Assembly (NCBI RefSeq): GCF_047675955.1
Contig: NC_132911.1
Location: 77,765,208-77,829,207, forward strand
Origin: Chlorocebus sabaeus
Taxonomy: Eukaryota; Chordata; Mammalia; Primates; Cercopithecidae
Reading direction: 5' to 3'
DNA: 64,000 nucleotides
This document shows positions 21,570 to 34,760 of this stretch, piece by piece (position 1 is the stretch's first letter; each line of letters starts with the position of its first letter). The notes below the pieces were generated by a model. It saw nothing but the letters and a program-made list of their open reading frames with translations. It was not told where the DNA came from and searched no databases. The position numbers and the translations under genes were made by a program.

Positions 21570-22370
21570 GCCATCATCCTTTGTCTGGATTACTGAAAAA
21601 GCCTCTTGGGTTCTGCTCCCATCCCCACATTCCCAGCTCTGTGACTCTTCCAATCCATTCTCCAGACTACAGCCAAGGCCAAGGTAATTTTTCCAAAGTG
21701 CAAATCTCATTCCACCAGTCCCTTTGCCCACAATATTAAGTCAAAACTTTATAACATGATTTTTGTTTTTGAGATGGAGGCTTGCTCTGTTGCCCAGGCT
21801 GGAGTGCAGTGGTGCGATCTCGGCTCACTGCAACCTTTGTCTCCTGGTTCAAGCGATTCTCCTGCCTCAGCCTCCCGAGTAGCTGGGATTACAGGCACGT
21901 GCCACCGGCCCGGTTAATTTTTGTGTTTTAGTAGAGACGAGTTTCACCCTGTTGGCTAGGCTGGTCTCAAACTCCTGACCTCAGGTGATCCGCTTGCCTT
22001 GGCCTCCCAAAGTGTTGGGATTACAGGCATGAGCCACTTCACCTGGCCATAACATGGTTTTTTACCATTCTAATTCAATGCTCCCACCACACTGTTCTTT
22101 CTCATACCTGGGCCTTTGCAGTGTGTGCTTATACATGCCCTCATCTTCACTCTCCCACCTTTACCTGGCAAATACTCATCCTGCATTTCATCACATTCCC
22201 TGAATTCTTTCTTGGACTCCCTGTGTTGATTCTTCCTGCCTTGATGCTCACCCAGCACTCTGTGATTACCCCAGGACACCAAGTGTCAAACTGTATTTCA
22301 ATTACCTGTCTGCCTTCCCTGCCTGATCATAGTTCCTTGAGACTCAGTAGGCATTCAATATTTAAATGAG
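21570..22370 (+). mobile_element. LINE-2 fragment split by an Alu
   Basis: The sequence follows the L2 3' end: 'aatccattctccagactaca', 'gtgcaaatctcattccacca', 'cctgggcctttgcagtgtgt', 'acctggcaaatactcatcct' and the terminal 'agtaggcattcaatatttaa'. It is heavily diverged and non-coding, and interrupted at 21759-22048. Confidence 0.75.
21759..22048 (-). repeat. Alu SINE
   Basis: Antisense Alu in an L2, flanked by 'ataacatg' at 21751-21758 and 22049-22056. Confidence 0.96.
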
Positions 22371-23140
22371 TGTAAAGACAAACAAGATAGGTTCTCATTC
22401 TTCAGAAGATCCCAAGTTATGCCAGGCAGATCAGCAAACCCTATCAGATCATGTCAAACCCCTCTAATGCTTTCTAGGTCTGTTTATATTGTTTCTGCTG
22501 GTTGTTTATCATGGTGTCTTATTTCCTAGAATGTGATAACTTTATGTCCTAGGAAGAAAGTATCTTCCTCCAGAGAGGATTTTCATTTGCTTCCGCATGT
22601 CATCTCCTGAGGACACTGCCAGTCAGGGACCACACCTTAATCCAAGTCCAAGGCTTGACATTCCCTGAACCACCCTAGAGTGGGTGCAAATCCGAATCAT
22701 GGCTGGTTTACTTAGCTGATCTTTACTATGAAGTAGACCCATTGGGTCTAGCTTTAAATTATTTCTTGGTGGGTGGGATGCTGGGGTAGTAGTGCAGGCT
22801 CCTTGTTTTAGGCATATCCTGGGCAACTATCCTTGTGATATTGCCCACACAGTGGCTTAGTTTCATAACTATTTCTTCCCAATTGATAAATTCCCGGATG
22901 ACAAAAGTAACTCTTAGTTGCTGGGCTCATCTCTCAGCTAGTGGAAACTGAAGGACCAAATAACTTCAGTCTTACCCTGACTCACAAGGACCTACACCAT
23001 CCTAAATACCCTGCTCACCCTCAATCAGTCACAGTCCTTTGTACTGATCTTCATGCGAATTCCTCTCCTGTCCTAGCATTTTGTACCTGGGAACTCTGTT
23101 CTTTCCTGAAACTCATCTACAAAGTTTACATTTTTCAGAT
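22371..23140. other. Intergenic, nothing recognised
   Basis: Unique-looking sequence with no supported gene. Short ORFs (for example 22623-22826 minus) lack any family signature. Confidence 0.5.
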
Positions 23141-23152
23141 CATGACAGTATT

Positions 23153-23444
23153 TTTATTTTTTTGAGATGGAGTCTCGCTCTGTCACCCAGGCTGGAGTGC
23201 GGTGCATGGTCTCACTCAGCTCACTGAAAATTCTGCCTCCCAGGTTCAAGTGATTCTTGTGCCTAAGCCTTCCAAACAGTGGGATTACAGGTATGTGACA
23301 CCATGCCCAGCTTTTTTGTATTTTTAGTAAAGATGGGGTTTCTCCATGTTGGCCAGGCTTGTCTCGACCTCCTGGCCTCAATGACCCACCTGCCTTGACC
23401 TCCCAAAGTGCTGGGATTACATGTGTGAGCTACCATGCCTGGCC
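23153..23444 (-). repeat. Alu SINE
   Basis: Antisense Alu with perfect 12-bp duplications 'catgacagtatt' at 23141-23152 and 23445-23456. Confidence 0.96.
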
Positions 23445-23623
23445 CATGACAGTATTAAAGAAAACAAATTCAGAGGGTGCAGGTTGATTACACAGATCTA
23501 CTGCCTAATGCTGGGGGTTTGGGCTCTATTGAACCCATTGCCCAAATAGCTAACACAGTACCCAATGGGTAGTTTTTCCAACCCTGGCACCCATCCCCCA
23601 CTCCCTTTTGGAGTCCCCTGTGT

Positions 23624-23894
23624 CTTTTTTTTTTTTTTTGGAGATGGAGTCTCGCTGTCCCAGACTGGAGTGCAATGGCGTGATCTTAATTCATTGCAAC
23701 CTCTGCCTCCCGGATTCAAGCTATTCTCCTGCCTCAGTCTCCCAAGTAGCTGGGATTACAGACGCCATTAATTTTTGTATTTTTAGTAGAGACGGGGTTT
23801 CACCATGTTGGCCAGGCTGGTCTCAAGCTCCTGACCTTGCGATCCACTCGCCCAAAGTGCTGGGATTACAGGCGTGAGCCACTGTGCCTGGCCC
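23624..23894 (-). repeat. Alu SINE
   Basis: Antisense Alu from poly-T to 'gagccactgtgcctggcc', with small internal deletions such as the loss of 'ctctgtcgccc' and of the 'accacgcccggc' segment. Confidence 0.94.
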
Positions 23895-24254
23895 GTCTAT
23901 CTTTATGCGTTACAGTACTTTTGGCAGACGTGTTTCTGTGATAATCAGAAACTATCTGCACCTCTTAAGGCTTGTAACATTTTATGATATGCTTTTCTAT
24001 TTATTATCCCCCTTATTACATAAGCCCTTTGAAGATATATACTTTATCTGCCATCCTTCTTGGGACATGAAAGGTACACAATAATTACCTGCTTAATGTT
24101 GGTTTTTAACCTTATGTCAGGTTTACCTTTATGATTTTATGGTTCCTGAGATGTATTTAGTTTAAAACAATTTGTGACAAGCAATTTGCCTGAGATAAAG
24201 ATATGAGAAACACCTATAAAAAAGAAGCCAAAACCAATGAAGAATGATTAATGA

Positions 24255-24260
24255 TTTATT
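24255..24260 (-). terminator. Candidate distal poly(A) signal of UBE2W
   Basis: AATAAA on the minus strand. Downstream in transcript direction come 'catt' spacer sequence and, within 25-50 nt, 'ttggttttggcttctttttt' and 'aggtgttt', a good U/GU-rich downstream element. Cleavage would fall near 24235-24240. Inferred from sequence only. Confidence 0.5.
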
Positions 24261-24394
24261 TAAAAGTAATTTTCTCAAACTCTCTGGGATAGAAAGAGCA
24301 GGGTTCTGCTATAACATTTTACTCAGGTGGTGGTTCTTGATGTATGTTTCAAAATAGCTACCACCTAAGTTTCTTTGAGAAAGCTAGGATAAAA

Positions 24395-24900
24395 ATACAA
24401 GTATAACCAAGTTAATTCAGTACACACTTATTAAATGCCTATGTGCTACAGGTACTGTATACTAGGTACTGTGTGCTACGTGCTGGGGACACAATTGCCA
24501 CACTGTCTCTACTGTTAAAAAGTTCAGGATAGATGACTGGTAGGAAGAGAAGAAAGGACATCGATGACAACCTTTCAGCTACCTTTGAATTAGACCTTTC
24601 AGGTAGAAACGCAGATCATGAACATTCTAGCAACAGGGAAGAACATTAGCAGAGGACAGTGGAGGGTTGCATTGCTACTGCTTATGAAACAAGGTTTGTG
24701 GATGGCTGAAGAGCAGCCTAGGGACACCAAGGCCAGGAAGTGAAAGGCCCTAATGGTAACGAGACTGGAGAGAAGGTAGAAATCTCAGAGACATTTTAAG
24801 GTTACACTCAACAGGACTTGAAAAATGCAAGGAGAGTACTACTGAGTATCACTGCTTGGTTAACTAGGTTGGATGGGAATGTCATTAAATTATAGCAGGA
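24395..24900 (-). repeat. Possible ancient repeat in the 3'UTR end
   Basis: 'gtacacacttattaaatgcc', 'ctaggtactgtgtgctacg', 'gctggggacacaattgcc' and 'agtgaaaggccctaatggta' resemble phrases of ancient mammalian repeats of MIR/L2 age. I cannot name the family. Confidence 0.35.
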
Positions 24901-27212
24901 TAAAAGAAATACGTTTTCATTGGGGTGAATATGGAGACATAAAATTTTAATGTTGAATTGGCTATCTGCAGGATACAGCCATCTATATTAGGATCTTGTC
25001 TGATGATATATATTCACCCACATTAAGTCCTTGAAGGCCAGGTACACACGAGAAGGTATTTCCTATTTTGGGATAAACTTTCCTTATTTCCATAATCCAC
25101 TTAACTGTAAAGGGTGTAGGGATTCCCACTTATGTATTCTGCATCACGCAGGCAAACATTAAAAATAAATCTCACAGGCAACTAAAAAACTGGTTGAAAG
25201 GGGCTCCCAACAGGACAGATAACCACTGTGGCTTTGAGCTTTATTATCCAAGTACACAAAACTCTTAGCTGTGTCACTTGATCCTTCAATTTAGCTTATG
25301 TTTAATTTTGTTATGTGTTATGTTAGTGTGAAAATCAGTGAGAAATATAGGGAGGACATAAACAGAATCACTTATTCAGAGTAGCTTAAAGTAGTGGAGA
25401 AAAGTCAAATCCTACTATGGAAAGTAGAAATTACTTTAAGGATTATAATAAAGGAAAAGGGCACCATCAAAGTACAAAAGAAGATGGTTCATATATTTAT
25501 CTAACCATCTACTAACATAGTTGTGTAGGACGGCAGGAACAGTTTGAGACATGATCATTTTTATGGCAGAATGGCTGCCTCAATGAGGACTAAGGTGCTC
25601 CTGAGGCAAGCAGATCCCCTGTAGAAAAGAACACTTAGAAATTACCAGCAGAGCATATTTAATTCTTCCTGTCAGAAATAACAGACGCTGAGATAGCCCC
25701 TTCTTGTGGTTATTTCATTCCTCTTCTTGCAGCTTCAAGAGTCACTCATTTAAGTCATTAGTTGATCTGTTTGTATACTCCAGAAAGCATCCAGAAGTTC
25801 TTACAGTATGTCCTTAATTGTACAACTTGAAGTTCAGAAACATCGGACTCACGATAACTCTAAACAAGTGCCTGGGTCTCCATTTCCATCTTCTCTGAAA
25901 ACGCTCAGTCTTTAATTGGGACTTATTAAAACATAAACACTAAAACTAGCTACATATTACATAAAGGTGATGTGTTAAATAGATGGTTTGAGTGACTTAT
26001 CTTCATTCTGTTGCATTCATTTTGGAAATGGACATGTTCCTGTTTCTATAATCCTTTAAAATTCAGTCTTTTGTGAAGAGAAACTACTGTACAAATAAAG
26101 TTTTACATCATAAACCAAAAAGAGGTCTGGTATTTATCCCATTTAGTATTCAAGTCTACAGAAAAAAATCCAGTGACAACTGCTTTATTATTAAAAGTTA
26201 TGAAATTCCATAAAGCACACAAAGTAATCTGCATTCAACTAACAAGTCTGATACATATATTAAAAAATATATAACATAGATTTGTCTGTTTTAACATTTA
26301 TATTCTATTTAAAAAGTAGTGACTTTACATATTTTGCAACTTGAATTTATAAAATATATACATCCACCCTACTCAAATCCGCAAGCATGAGCTTTCATTC
26401 CTATTAATAAAATGCACAATCTGTAGTTCTGAATAATAAAAGGAAAATGGTACCAACTAAAATGAACAAATTCATTTTGACCTGAACATGCATTTAGTTT
26501 TTGGCTACTAATCAACCCAATAATCCATTCAAATAATTATTTTACCTTGAGCCTGACCACCAATTTGCCTTTACATATACAATCTGTGGTTAACTATGAA
26601 GAGGTGCATTTTCATGGTATCTGACAAAATTTACCAAGTTTCTTATGGTAGATTTCAGGCTTTAAATTGTATGTTTCAGGCTTCAAAAGATGCAGGATTA
26701 TTCAATCTTTCCACAAACCAGAAAATCTGACAAGTGATGTCATTTCGAAATCATGTTTTTGCCTTGAGAAAACAACTTAGAACTGTGGTAGGACCATCCT
26801 TTTCTCAAAACCCAGAGAGTGTATGTGCCAAGGACTAGAACAAGAACTGGATCTCTCCTTTTCCCAGTCAACTCCTCACTCACCATATTAAAACTGGAGT
26901 TATTGAGGTATGTTAAGATAGATCAGCTTCTATTCAGGCATTCCTTCCACATACTCAAAATACTCTGATATTTTATTAACAAAAAATTTTTCATAAAAAA
27001 AATAGTCATTTAATCATTTTAGAGACTCATCACAAAATACAAGTCACAATATTAACATGTGAAAATTAAAATTACAATTAACATCTCACCAGGATCAAAC
27101 AACTCTAACTTCAACTTTCAGGATAGAGAGCCAAGTTTCAAGTATATGTCTAGATTCTATGTGCCTCTAAAGATAATAATGCACATAAACCTGTCTTAAA
27201 TCAGCAAACAGA

Positions 27213-27530
27213 TGAGGCATGGTGGCTTGCACCTCTAATCTCAGCACTTTGGGAGGCTGAGGCAGGAGGAATGCCTGAGCCCAGGAATTCAAGATCAGCC
27301 TGGGCAACACGGTGAGACCTCGTGTCTTAAAGAAAAAACAAAAAACAGAAAAAAAAAACCAAACAAACTACATATCCATTCAGGCATGGTGGCACACACC
27401 TGTAGACTCAGCTACTCGGGAGGCAGGAGGATTGCTTGAGCCAAGAAGGTCAAGGCTGCAATGATTGTTCCACTGCACACTCCAGCCTGGGCAACAGAGA
27501 AAGAACCTGTCTCAAAAAACAAAAACAACC
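27213..27530 (+). repeat. Old Alu SINE in the 3'UTR
   Basis: AluJ-like: 'gaggcatggtggcttgcacc' to 'gaacctgtctc' with a long A/C-rich central linker. It is antisense to UBE2W, so the mRNA would carry its complement. Confidence 0.93.
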
Positions 27531-27592
27531 CCCACACAATTTATGTTGAGAAAGCAAGTTTCCCACAAATTATTTTTAAAAAATGATTCCAG

Positions 27593-27910
27593 GCTGGGTG
27601 CAGTGGGTCATGCCTGTAATCGCAACACTTTGGGAGGCTGAGGTGGGCAGATCAGCTTGAAGTCAGGAGTTCGACACCAGCCTGGCCAACATGGTGAAAC
27701 CTTGTCTCTACTAAAAATACAAAAATTAGTCAGGTGTGGCAGTGCATGCCTGTAATCTCAGCTACTCAGGAGGCCGAGGCAGGAGAATCGCTTAGACTCA
27801 GGAAGCGGAGGTTGAAATGAGCCAGATTGTGCCACTGCACTAAAGCCCAGGTGACAGAACAAGACTCCGTCTCAAAAATAAATAAATAAATAAATAAAAA
27901 ATAAAAATAA
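27593..27910 (+). repeat. Alu SINE with (AAAT)n tail in the 3'UTR
   Basis: From 'ggctgggtgcagtgggtc' to (AAAT)n, with flanking 'atgattcca' (27584) and 'atcattcca' (27911). Same orientation as the Alu at 27213, so the two cannot fold into a hairpin with each other. Confidence 0.95.
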
Positions 27911-29308
27911 TAATCATTCCACATCTCAAAATGACTTAGAAATTTAAATGGAAAAATAAATAATTTGCTTGGGCAATAATTTGGCTTTGGGAGAGTCCTC
28001 ATGCAAAAATAACAAAATTTCCTTAATATTAGTAGTGAAGAACTAATTACAGCTAACAGCTCATTTGCCAAGCAGTCAATTATTCAACAAATTTAGCCAT
28101 CTACTGACAAACTGAAATTAGTATCAGAAATTCCATGTATTTTATTTGTAGGTAGGAAAGCCATTTTAAATTTTTCAAAAATTCATGGCATAATTTTAAT
28201 AATCTTCCTTCTGTAGATTCCCTAACCTCAGGAAAAAAAAAGAGAATAAATTAGAAGTGAGAAAAGGAAACTGTGGAAGACTGATACACTGAACATCTGT
28301 GGGAAGAGACAGAAAAATAGGAAGAAAAAGAAAGGACAGATTTTTAAAAATTTAGAAAAGACTGCAAAAAGGATTGGGGCCAGTTGGTGCAGATTAAAAG
28401 ACACCTTCTTCACAGACCTCAATCATGCACAGGCAGTAAGGGCATTACTGTAACACAGAACAGTATAGTAGCTGATTTTGATAATGAATTCTCAGAAAAT
28501 AATATGATTAAGCTTCAGTTCTTATTGAAAAGCAATTTACATACACAATTACAAACAATTGCAAATTTTAAGCATTCAGCTAAGATATGTACTAAAAAAA
28601 TTAATGAACATGAGATCAAGAAATATAAGCAGCAGTCACCATAAAGGCTTAGAACTAGTGACACTGAATTCTTTATTTAAAAAAATTTTTGAACACACAG
28701 TACCTCCTCTTCTCTTCTATCTTTAGGAAGAAGTTATAACAAGGTTTAAATATCTCAATTCTGAAAAACAATAGGCTTTTAAAAAATAAGACTTGATTAC
28801 CAGAAACAATTAATATGTAGTTACATAACCATTTTCATATCACTACTCATTTCCATTATTTACCAATTCATCTTTGACGCAACTTGGAAACAATTAAGCA
28901 GTCACCAGACACCTGTTTTAGAATCTGAAGAAATTATTATCCACCACAGGAATCTAATGATGTATATATTTGCATATATTTAAAATTTCATAAGGGAAAA
29001 AGTAGTAAACTATTCTAGTTACTTTAAACCAAATATTGATATTCCTAGTCAAAACAACAAGGATTAGGATCTTTCTCCAGGTGAACTGTTGACTATATAG
29101 AAGCTATTTCCAGCACTTTCTTCTGGGGATTAAAAATGCTTTATTTCCCTGCTGGCTAACATGATAAATTATATATTACAAGTAAGTGCTTCAGAAGTGA
29201 ATATTAATTCCTTAAGAGAACCACCATAAAATGTATTTTATAAAAATTCTCTTAAAAACTGAAAACAATCCTTCTCTTTAAAACCTATGGCATTAATCCC
29301 TACTTGAC

Positions 29309-29309
<1 letters not shown>

Positions 29310-29339
<30 letters not shown>
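29310..29339 (+). repeat. A30 homopolymer (U30 in UBE2W RNA)
   Basis: Thirty uninterrupted A with no SINE body upstream ('ctacttgacc'). Read on the transcript strand it is a 30-nt U tract within the proposed 3'UTR. A separate (AAAT)n run follows at 29438-29461. Confidence 0.95.
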
Positions 29340-29341
<2 letters not shown>

Positions 29342-32129
29342 AGGAAGGGCACCATGTTCATGATCTAAGCATGCATAAATAAGGAAGCAAATGTATCACT
29401 GTCTTAATAGAATTTGGCAAACCAGAAGAATGGCCTAAAAATAAATAAATAAATAAATAAAAAAAGAAAAGTGTACATTATCTTCTAAGTATGAAAGTCT
29501 AATTCTGTAGGCCTATGTAGCAAATAGTGCCCCACGAGGAAATGCAGGGAGGGGGCAAGTAGCATATCCCTATATACATTTTCTTGATATTCTGGTTGTC
29601 TTTCAACAATGCATTACAGAGAAATATTCTTTTTATTATTACAAGCCATTCATTAATTGCTCTGTAGAGCAATGACTCAGATAAATGTCCTACGACTTTT
29701 AATAATGTAACTAACATATAAATTAAATTTAAGTGCAAGGAGTTTTCAATGATTCCTAAATTTCAAGAGAGTGTTGTTAACCTGATTATGAATTTTAAAT
29801 GTTTGTGCTCCTATATTTTAGCATATTTCACCTTATTTTCTTCTCTTTAAACCGTAAGATGTACCGAAATTATTTCATTTTCTTCTACTTTCCTCTGTTT
29901 CATTTTAGTTTACGGTACTTATATGTAGAGAGAGAGGTATGTTAAAATATTATTATAAAAAACTCAATTGAGGCTATATATGACCTATTACTCTATAGTA
30001 TAGCATTGTTAATCTTTGACCCAGTATATTAATTCCTTTGGTGAATAAATGTCACCGGTCATTTCTTTATAAAAGCATTTTAGTAAGAGAACCAGCAACA
30101 TGGAGAGAGATTTCTCCCCAACCCCCAGAAAAAGATCAAGTCAAACGGTAGTGTAGAGCAGTTATGTAAAACATGAAAATACATAATTTACAGCTGCAAT
30201 TTTCATATTAAAAGCAGTTTAAAACTCTGAGTAATTCAAAGACTTTCTGACAGAGCTCACTGTGAGAATTTATATTTATCTAGTCAAGACAGAACAAAAA
30301 TGTTTATAATTTTTTAAAAGTGGTAATTGTTAACTAGCGGTACATAAACAGTGTCCACAATTTGGTGGCTGGCCATGGTTTTAATTTTTTTTTTCAAGTT
30401 ATTTCTATAGCAGACATATTTTTGAAGTCTACCCACCCCTGAGTTCAGCAATTATACTTTTAGAGTGTAAAATTATATGCCCTTAATTAACAACATGTAC
30501 AAAGCTACAAAATGTCATCTATACAGATTAAAAACAATTTTAAAATATTTACCAATTATTGATTGAATGGTTTTACTGGGGTACATATTTCAAACCTTTC
30601 AGCCAACTGGCTTTTAGTTTTAAGCCCAAATTGATTCATATATTCACTGCAGGATATTTCAAAAAGAGTGCAACAATAAGGCATTAGTAAAAATAACACT
30701 GTAGTAGAAACAGATTTTGCATATGTGAAAAGGTAATTTATAAAATACATTAATCACTTCTTAAAAAGAACTTAGTTGCGTATCATTAACTCACATGGTA
30801 CTGAGAATTGGACCTTTCAACGATTTTTTTTCTGTAGAAAATTTTATCTAACTGTAAGCAAAGTCTTTTCAACAACAACAAAACCCTCCAGGAAAAACTA
30901 TATGGCTGTGTGAGACAAATAAGCAACCATTTGACAGCGATTTTTGCCTAAATTTTAAAATAAAAATGTCCACACTCTTTTGTTAAAACATTAAGCCTCT
31001 GTCAAAAATGTATTTCTTATTTTAGGGTACAGGATTAAAGGACAAGATGATACTTACAAGTAAAGAAAATTTACAAGAAAAAACTTAACAAAAGTTTTTC
31101 AATAAAAGTACTGTAACATTCAAACTTGACTTATAATAAAAGAAACAAGATTGCAAACAAAAATGTTTACGGGTTTTCCAAACATAAATAAATGAAATAG
31201 TGTTTAGGCAGTAGGGCTCATGCTGATGGCTAGCAGGAAGTGAACAGAGTGTAACCTACTTGGAAAAAATCTTTAATGTACAAATAACAAGCCCAAATTA
31301 TGGACTGCAGCAATTTAATCATCACTGCCATTTTTCTTACTTCCAAAATAAAGCCTTGATTAAACCATTCATACCCTATATTACTCATACCTTTACTTCA
31401 GAGATTGAGGAACTATATACAACAAATGAATTTATTTTCACCATAGGGATAACATACTGTACCTCTCTGCCAATGTTACTTGAAAATCTTCCATGTCAAA
31501 ACAACTTGACAGTAGATATAAACAATTCAATAAATACGCAATGATCTTTCATTACAGTCCTTTAAAGGCGCATGTTAATTCATGCTGTTAACCTTAGGAT
31601 CACAGTGCATAGAATCCAAATATAAACAGTTGGGGTGACTTTTAAAGTAATGTTGGATCCCTCACTTTATTTATATTCCCACTATAACCGACAAGTTCAT
31701 TTCATAGGCCCTATCATGCATTAATCATTGAGTGGCAGGAGTTAATGAAAACTTTTCCTGTTACAACGTCCATTGCCGGCAATGAACGTACCAAAACCGC
31801 CAAGGAAGTCATTGTTATTGCACAATACATAAGGACCTGGAGCTTTTCCAAAAGCTTAAAAAAATAAAAATAAAAAATGGAATTATATTTGACGTTTCCT
31901 GACACCTGCATTAATACTGTATGACTAATAAAAGCATGTCAGTTGCCTGGACTGAACCAGCGATCAACATGCGCCCAGAATGCACACAAGTAAAAATGCA
32001 GTAAAAGGAAGTAGTCTTCATTGCCTATAGGTCACTTCCAGTCAAAGGTTAAAGTTCAAAGACTGAATGATCAAAGTGCTCATTTTCTCAGTAGGACTAT
32101 CTTCTGCTAGGAGGATGATAACAGTGGCA

Positions 32130-32143
32130 TCAACAAGTATCAT
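32130..32143 (-). CDS. UBE2W: UBE2W last coding exon (C-terminus and stop)
   Basis: The acceptor is a pyrimidine-rich run ending 'cttaaag', with AG at 32145-32144. The exon completes the split Asp codon (G from the previous exon plus AT), then encodes Asp-Thr-Cys and TGA at 32132-32130. The end -HDDTC matches the known C-terminus of the 151-residue isoform. Only 14 coding bases lie in this exon; the rest is 3'UTR. The ORF track cannot show so short an exon, and it was found by reading frame and splice phase. Confidence 0.95.
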
Positions 32144-32654
32144 CTTTAAGAAAAGGAGAAAAAAGATAATTAAAAAGTCAAGCATGTAGAAGTAAATTCT
32201 ACAAGTTTGTTTAATGTAGAAATAATTTCAATTAGCAAGAAGTACACAGTTTACATGTCTGATCGGCCTCCCCCAAACCTGTGAATAGAAAGTGCAACCT
32301 GTGTTCAATTATACAGTGATAAACAAATTGTTTTATTCTTTCAGAGAAATAGTTCCCACAAACCTTAAAATGATATGTTATTAGTACATTCTATTTAAAA
32401 TAATAAACTGATATGACATGTTAGAACATATTCAGGATGTATTAATCTTAAGAGAATTATTTTATGGGCAACAAGTTCACATTGTAATGAGATAGGACGT
32501 AAACTCCTGATCAACAGTGCCATGCTGTTTAACACAGAATAATACACAATTTGCCTTTAGACTGTGAAGGAAGTAACCTTTCTTTACCAATGAGATACAA
32601 TCTCCAAATCAATAAACAGTTAAGATTAATTTCCCTTTAGAAAATAAGCTTTCA

Positions 32655-32961
32655 GGCCGGACATGGTGGCTCACACCTGTAATCCCAGCACTTTGGGAGG
32701 CCAAGGCAGGCAGATCACTTGAGGTCAGGAGTTTGAGACCAGCCTGGCCAACATGGTGAAATCCTCTCTCTACTAAAAATACAAAAATTAGCTGGGCATG
32801 GTGGTACACACCAATGGTCCCAGCTACTCAGGAGGCTGAGGCAAGGGAATTGCTTGAATCCGGGAGGCAGAGGTCGCAGTGACACAAGACTGCACCACTG
32901 CACTCCAGCCTGAGAGACAGAGGGAAGCTCTGTCTCAAAAAAAAAAAAAAAAAAAAGGAAA
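32655..32961 (+). repeat. Alu SINE
   Basis: Full-length Alu with perfect 15-bp duplications 'gaaaataagctttca' at 32640-32654 and 32962-32976. Confidence 0.97.
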
Positions 32962-33239
32962 GAAAATAAGCTTTCAGCAAGCATAGATACATATGCAAAT
33001 GGAGTCATTATTTAATAATAACTTCTGGTAGTCTCAACACATATATATGTAACACAGACAACTTTAGAATTCATTATTTATTTTATAAAATTTCACGAAA
33101 CATATCTGAAACATTTATTCTGAGGATGTTATTCTTCAGAAGGAAGCTACATAAAGAAACTAAGACTGGTGGCCAAGAGTTGTGAAAGCACTCAAGGAAA
33201 AAATTCTGAAATCCTAGCCAAAATATTTTACAAACTGTC

Positions 33240-33631
33240 TGATATAGTTTGGGTATCTGCCCCTTCAAATCTCATGCTGAAATGAGTGATCCCCTATGTT
33301 GGAGAGGGGCCTAATGGGAAGGTGTTTGGGTCATGGGGGCAGATCCCTCAGGAATGGTTTGGTGCCCTCCTTGCAGTCATTAGTTCACTTGAGATCTGGC
33401 TGTTAAAGAGTTTGGGACCTCCTTCCTCTGTCTCTTGCTCCCTCTCTTGCCATGTGACTTGCCTGCTCTCCCTTCACCCTCCACCATGAGTAAAAGCTTC
33501 CTGAGGCCTCACCAGAAGCAGATGCTGGCACTATGCTTCTGTATAGTCTGCCAAACTATGAGCCAAATAAACTTCTCTTCTTATAAATTAGTCTCAGGTG
33601 TTTCTTTAGAGCAACACAAAACATTAATACA
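33240..33631 (+). mobile_element. MaLR (MST/THE1-type) solo LTR
   Basis: Starts 'tgatatagtttgggtatctg', includes 'aaatctcatgctgaaatg', 'gaggtgtttgggtcat'-like and 'ttcaccctccaccatgag' phrases, and the poly(A) region 'gccaaataaacttctcttc', and ends 'aataca'. TG...CA ends and 5-bp duplications 'ctgtc' (33235-33239 and 33632-33636) identify a solo LTR of about 392 bp. No internal viral genes. Confidence 0.9.
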
Positions 33632-33835
33632 CTGTCTCATGTTAGAATTGATATACCGCTAATTAAAAACCAGTAAAATCTGATTTCTAAGCTGGGTAAA
33701 CTCAGAGTATTCCAAACAGACTGGAGTTTAAAAATAAATCATCCCAAATTCATTAGATGCCTTAAAATAAATAAGAATAGTATCCTTAAGAAAACAAGTA
33801 GTTTATATCCTGTAAGGTTCACTCACAATTTTTTT

Positions 33836-34108
33836 GGCAATGCAAAGTGGCTCACGCCTGTAATTCCAGCATTTTGGGAGGCTGAGGTGGATGAACTGCT
33901 TGAGCCCAGGAGTTCAAGACCAGCCTAGGCAATATGGCAAAATCTTGCCTCTAAAAAAATACAAAAATTAGCCTGGCATGGTAGTGCATGCCTGTAGTCC
34001 CAGTTACTTGGGACGCTGAGGCTGAGGTGGAAGGATGGCTTGAGTCTCAGAGGTTGAGGCTGCAGTGAGCTGTGATCCCTAGGCAACACCGTCTCCAAAA
34101 AAAAAAGG
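33836..34108 (+). repeat. Old Alu SINE
   Basis: AluJ-like; the 5' end is decayed ('ggcaatgcaaagtggctc'), and part of the right arm is missing ('gagctgtgatccctaggcaa'). Confidence 0.9.
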
Positions 34109-34729
34109 GATGTTCTTTAAATTATTGTGGTACTTGGAACAGAGAACATATACTTGTTATGGATATAAAACAAACTTAGGAATATGAAGACGTTCCTTAA
34201 AACATCACTTCTGCAATAGAGTAACAATAGGGTTGGTCCCTAAAACTAACACTAAAACTAATCATACTCAAATCTCTAAGCTAAAAGATGGCACTAAATT
34301 CTACCTAATATGTCAAACTACTGAGGATAAATTTTAAGGTGATACAAGATAACAATGTATACAATAAGAAAAGTGACAGATAAAATTCAATTTGAACATG
34401 TTACCTAGTTAACTACTAATAAACTTATATCTCCACATGCCATCTTTGACAGGTGGTAGCATAAATGCATCTTTATTAGCTTGTTCATTTTAGTATAGTG
34501 GGTTTCTGCAGAATGTGCTACCAAAACGATTACAGTATCTTTGTGAAGCTATTTTCCATATCTCAATCCCTGTTATGATACTACCCACCTAGTTTTGAAG
34601 AAACAAATGATCTATAACAGCTAGATCCACAGGGACTTGCAGGATTACAAATCTATGATGGCTATATGTAATCAAGAGTTTATAAGCAAATTTTAAGTAA
34701 AGATACAGGTATGAGCCAAAGTCACGGCC

Positions 34730-34738
<9 letters not shown>

Positions 34739-34760
<22 letters not shown>

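Larger units (their letters stand above)
24235..32129 (-). other. UBE2W: Probable UBE2W 3'UTR, about 7.9 kb
   Basis: Begins after the TGA at 32132-32130. The proposed end is just past the AATAAA at 24260-24255. Across nearly 8 kb only two Alus occur (27213-27530 and 27593-27910), against one every 500-900 bp on either side, as expected if insertions into a long UTR are selected against. It is AT-rich, with many AATAAA/ATTAAA-like words on the minus strand that could give shorter forms (for example 31671-31666, 29148-29143 and 25240 region). Transcript data are needed to choose the end. Confidence 0.6.

Noticed and set aside
31666..31671. Proximal AATAAA as the sole end of UBE2W
   Set aside because: The signal is real on the minus strand, but the downstream sequence is less U/GU-rich than at 24255, and the Alu-poor zone continues far past it. 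It may serve a short isoform; I did not call it the main end.
33240..33631. Provirus with viral genes
   Set aside because: Only one LTR with its own target duplication is present. There is no internal gag, pol or env region, so it is a solo LTR.
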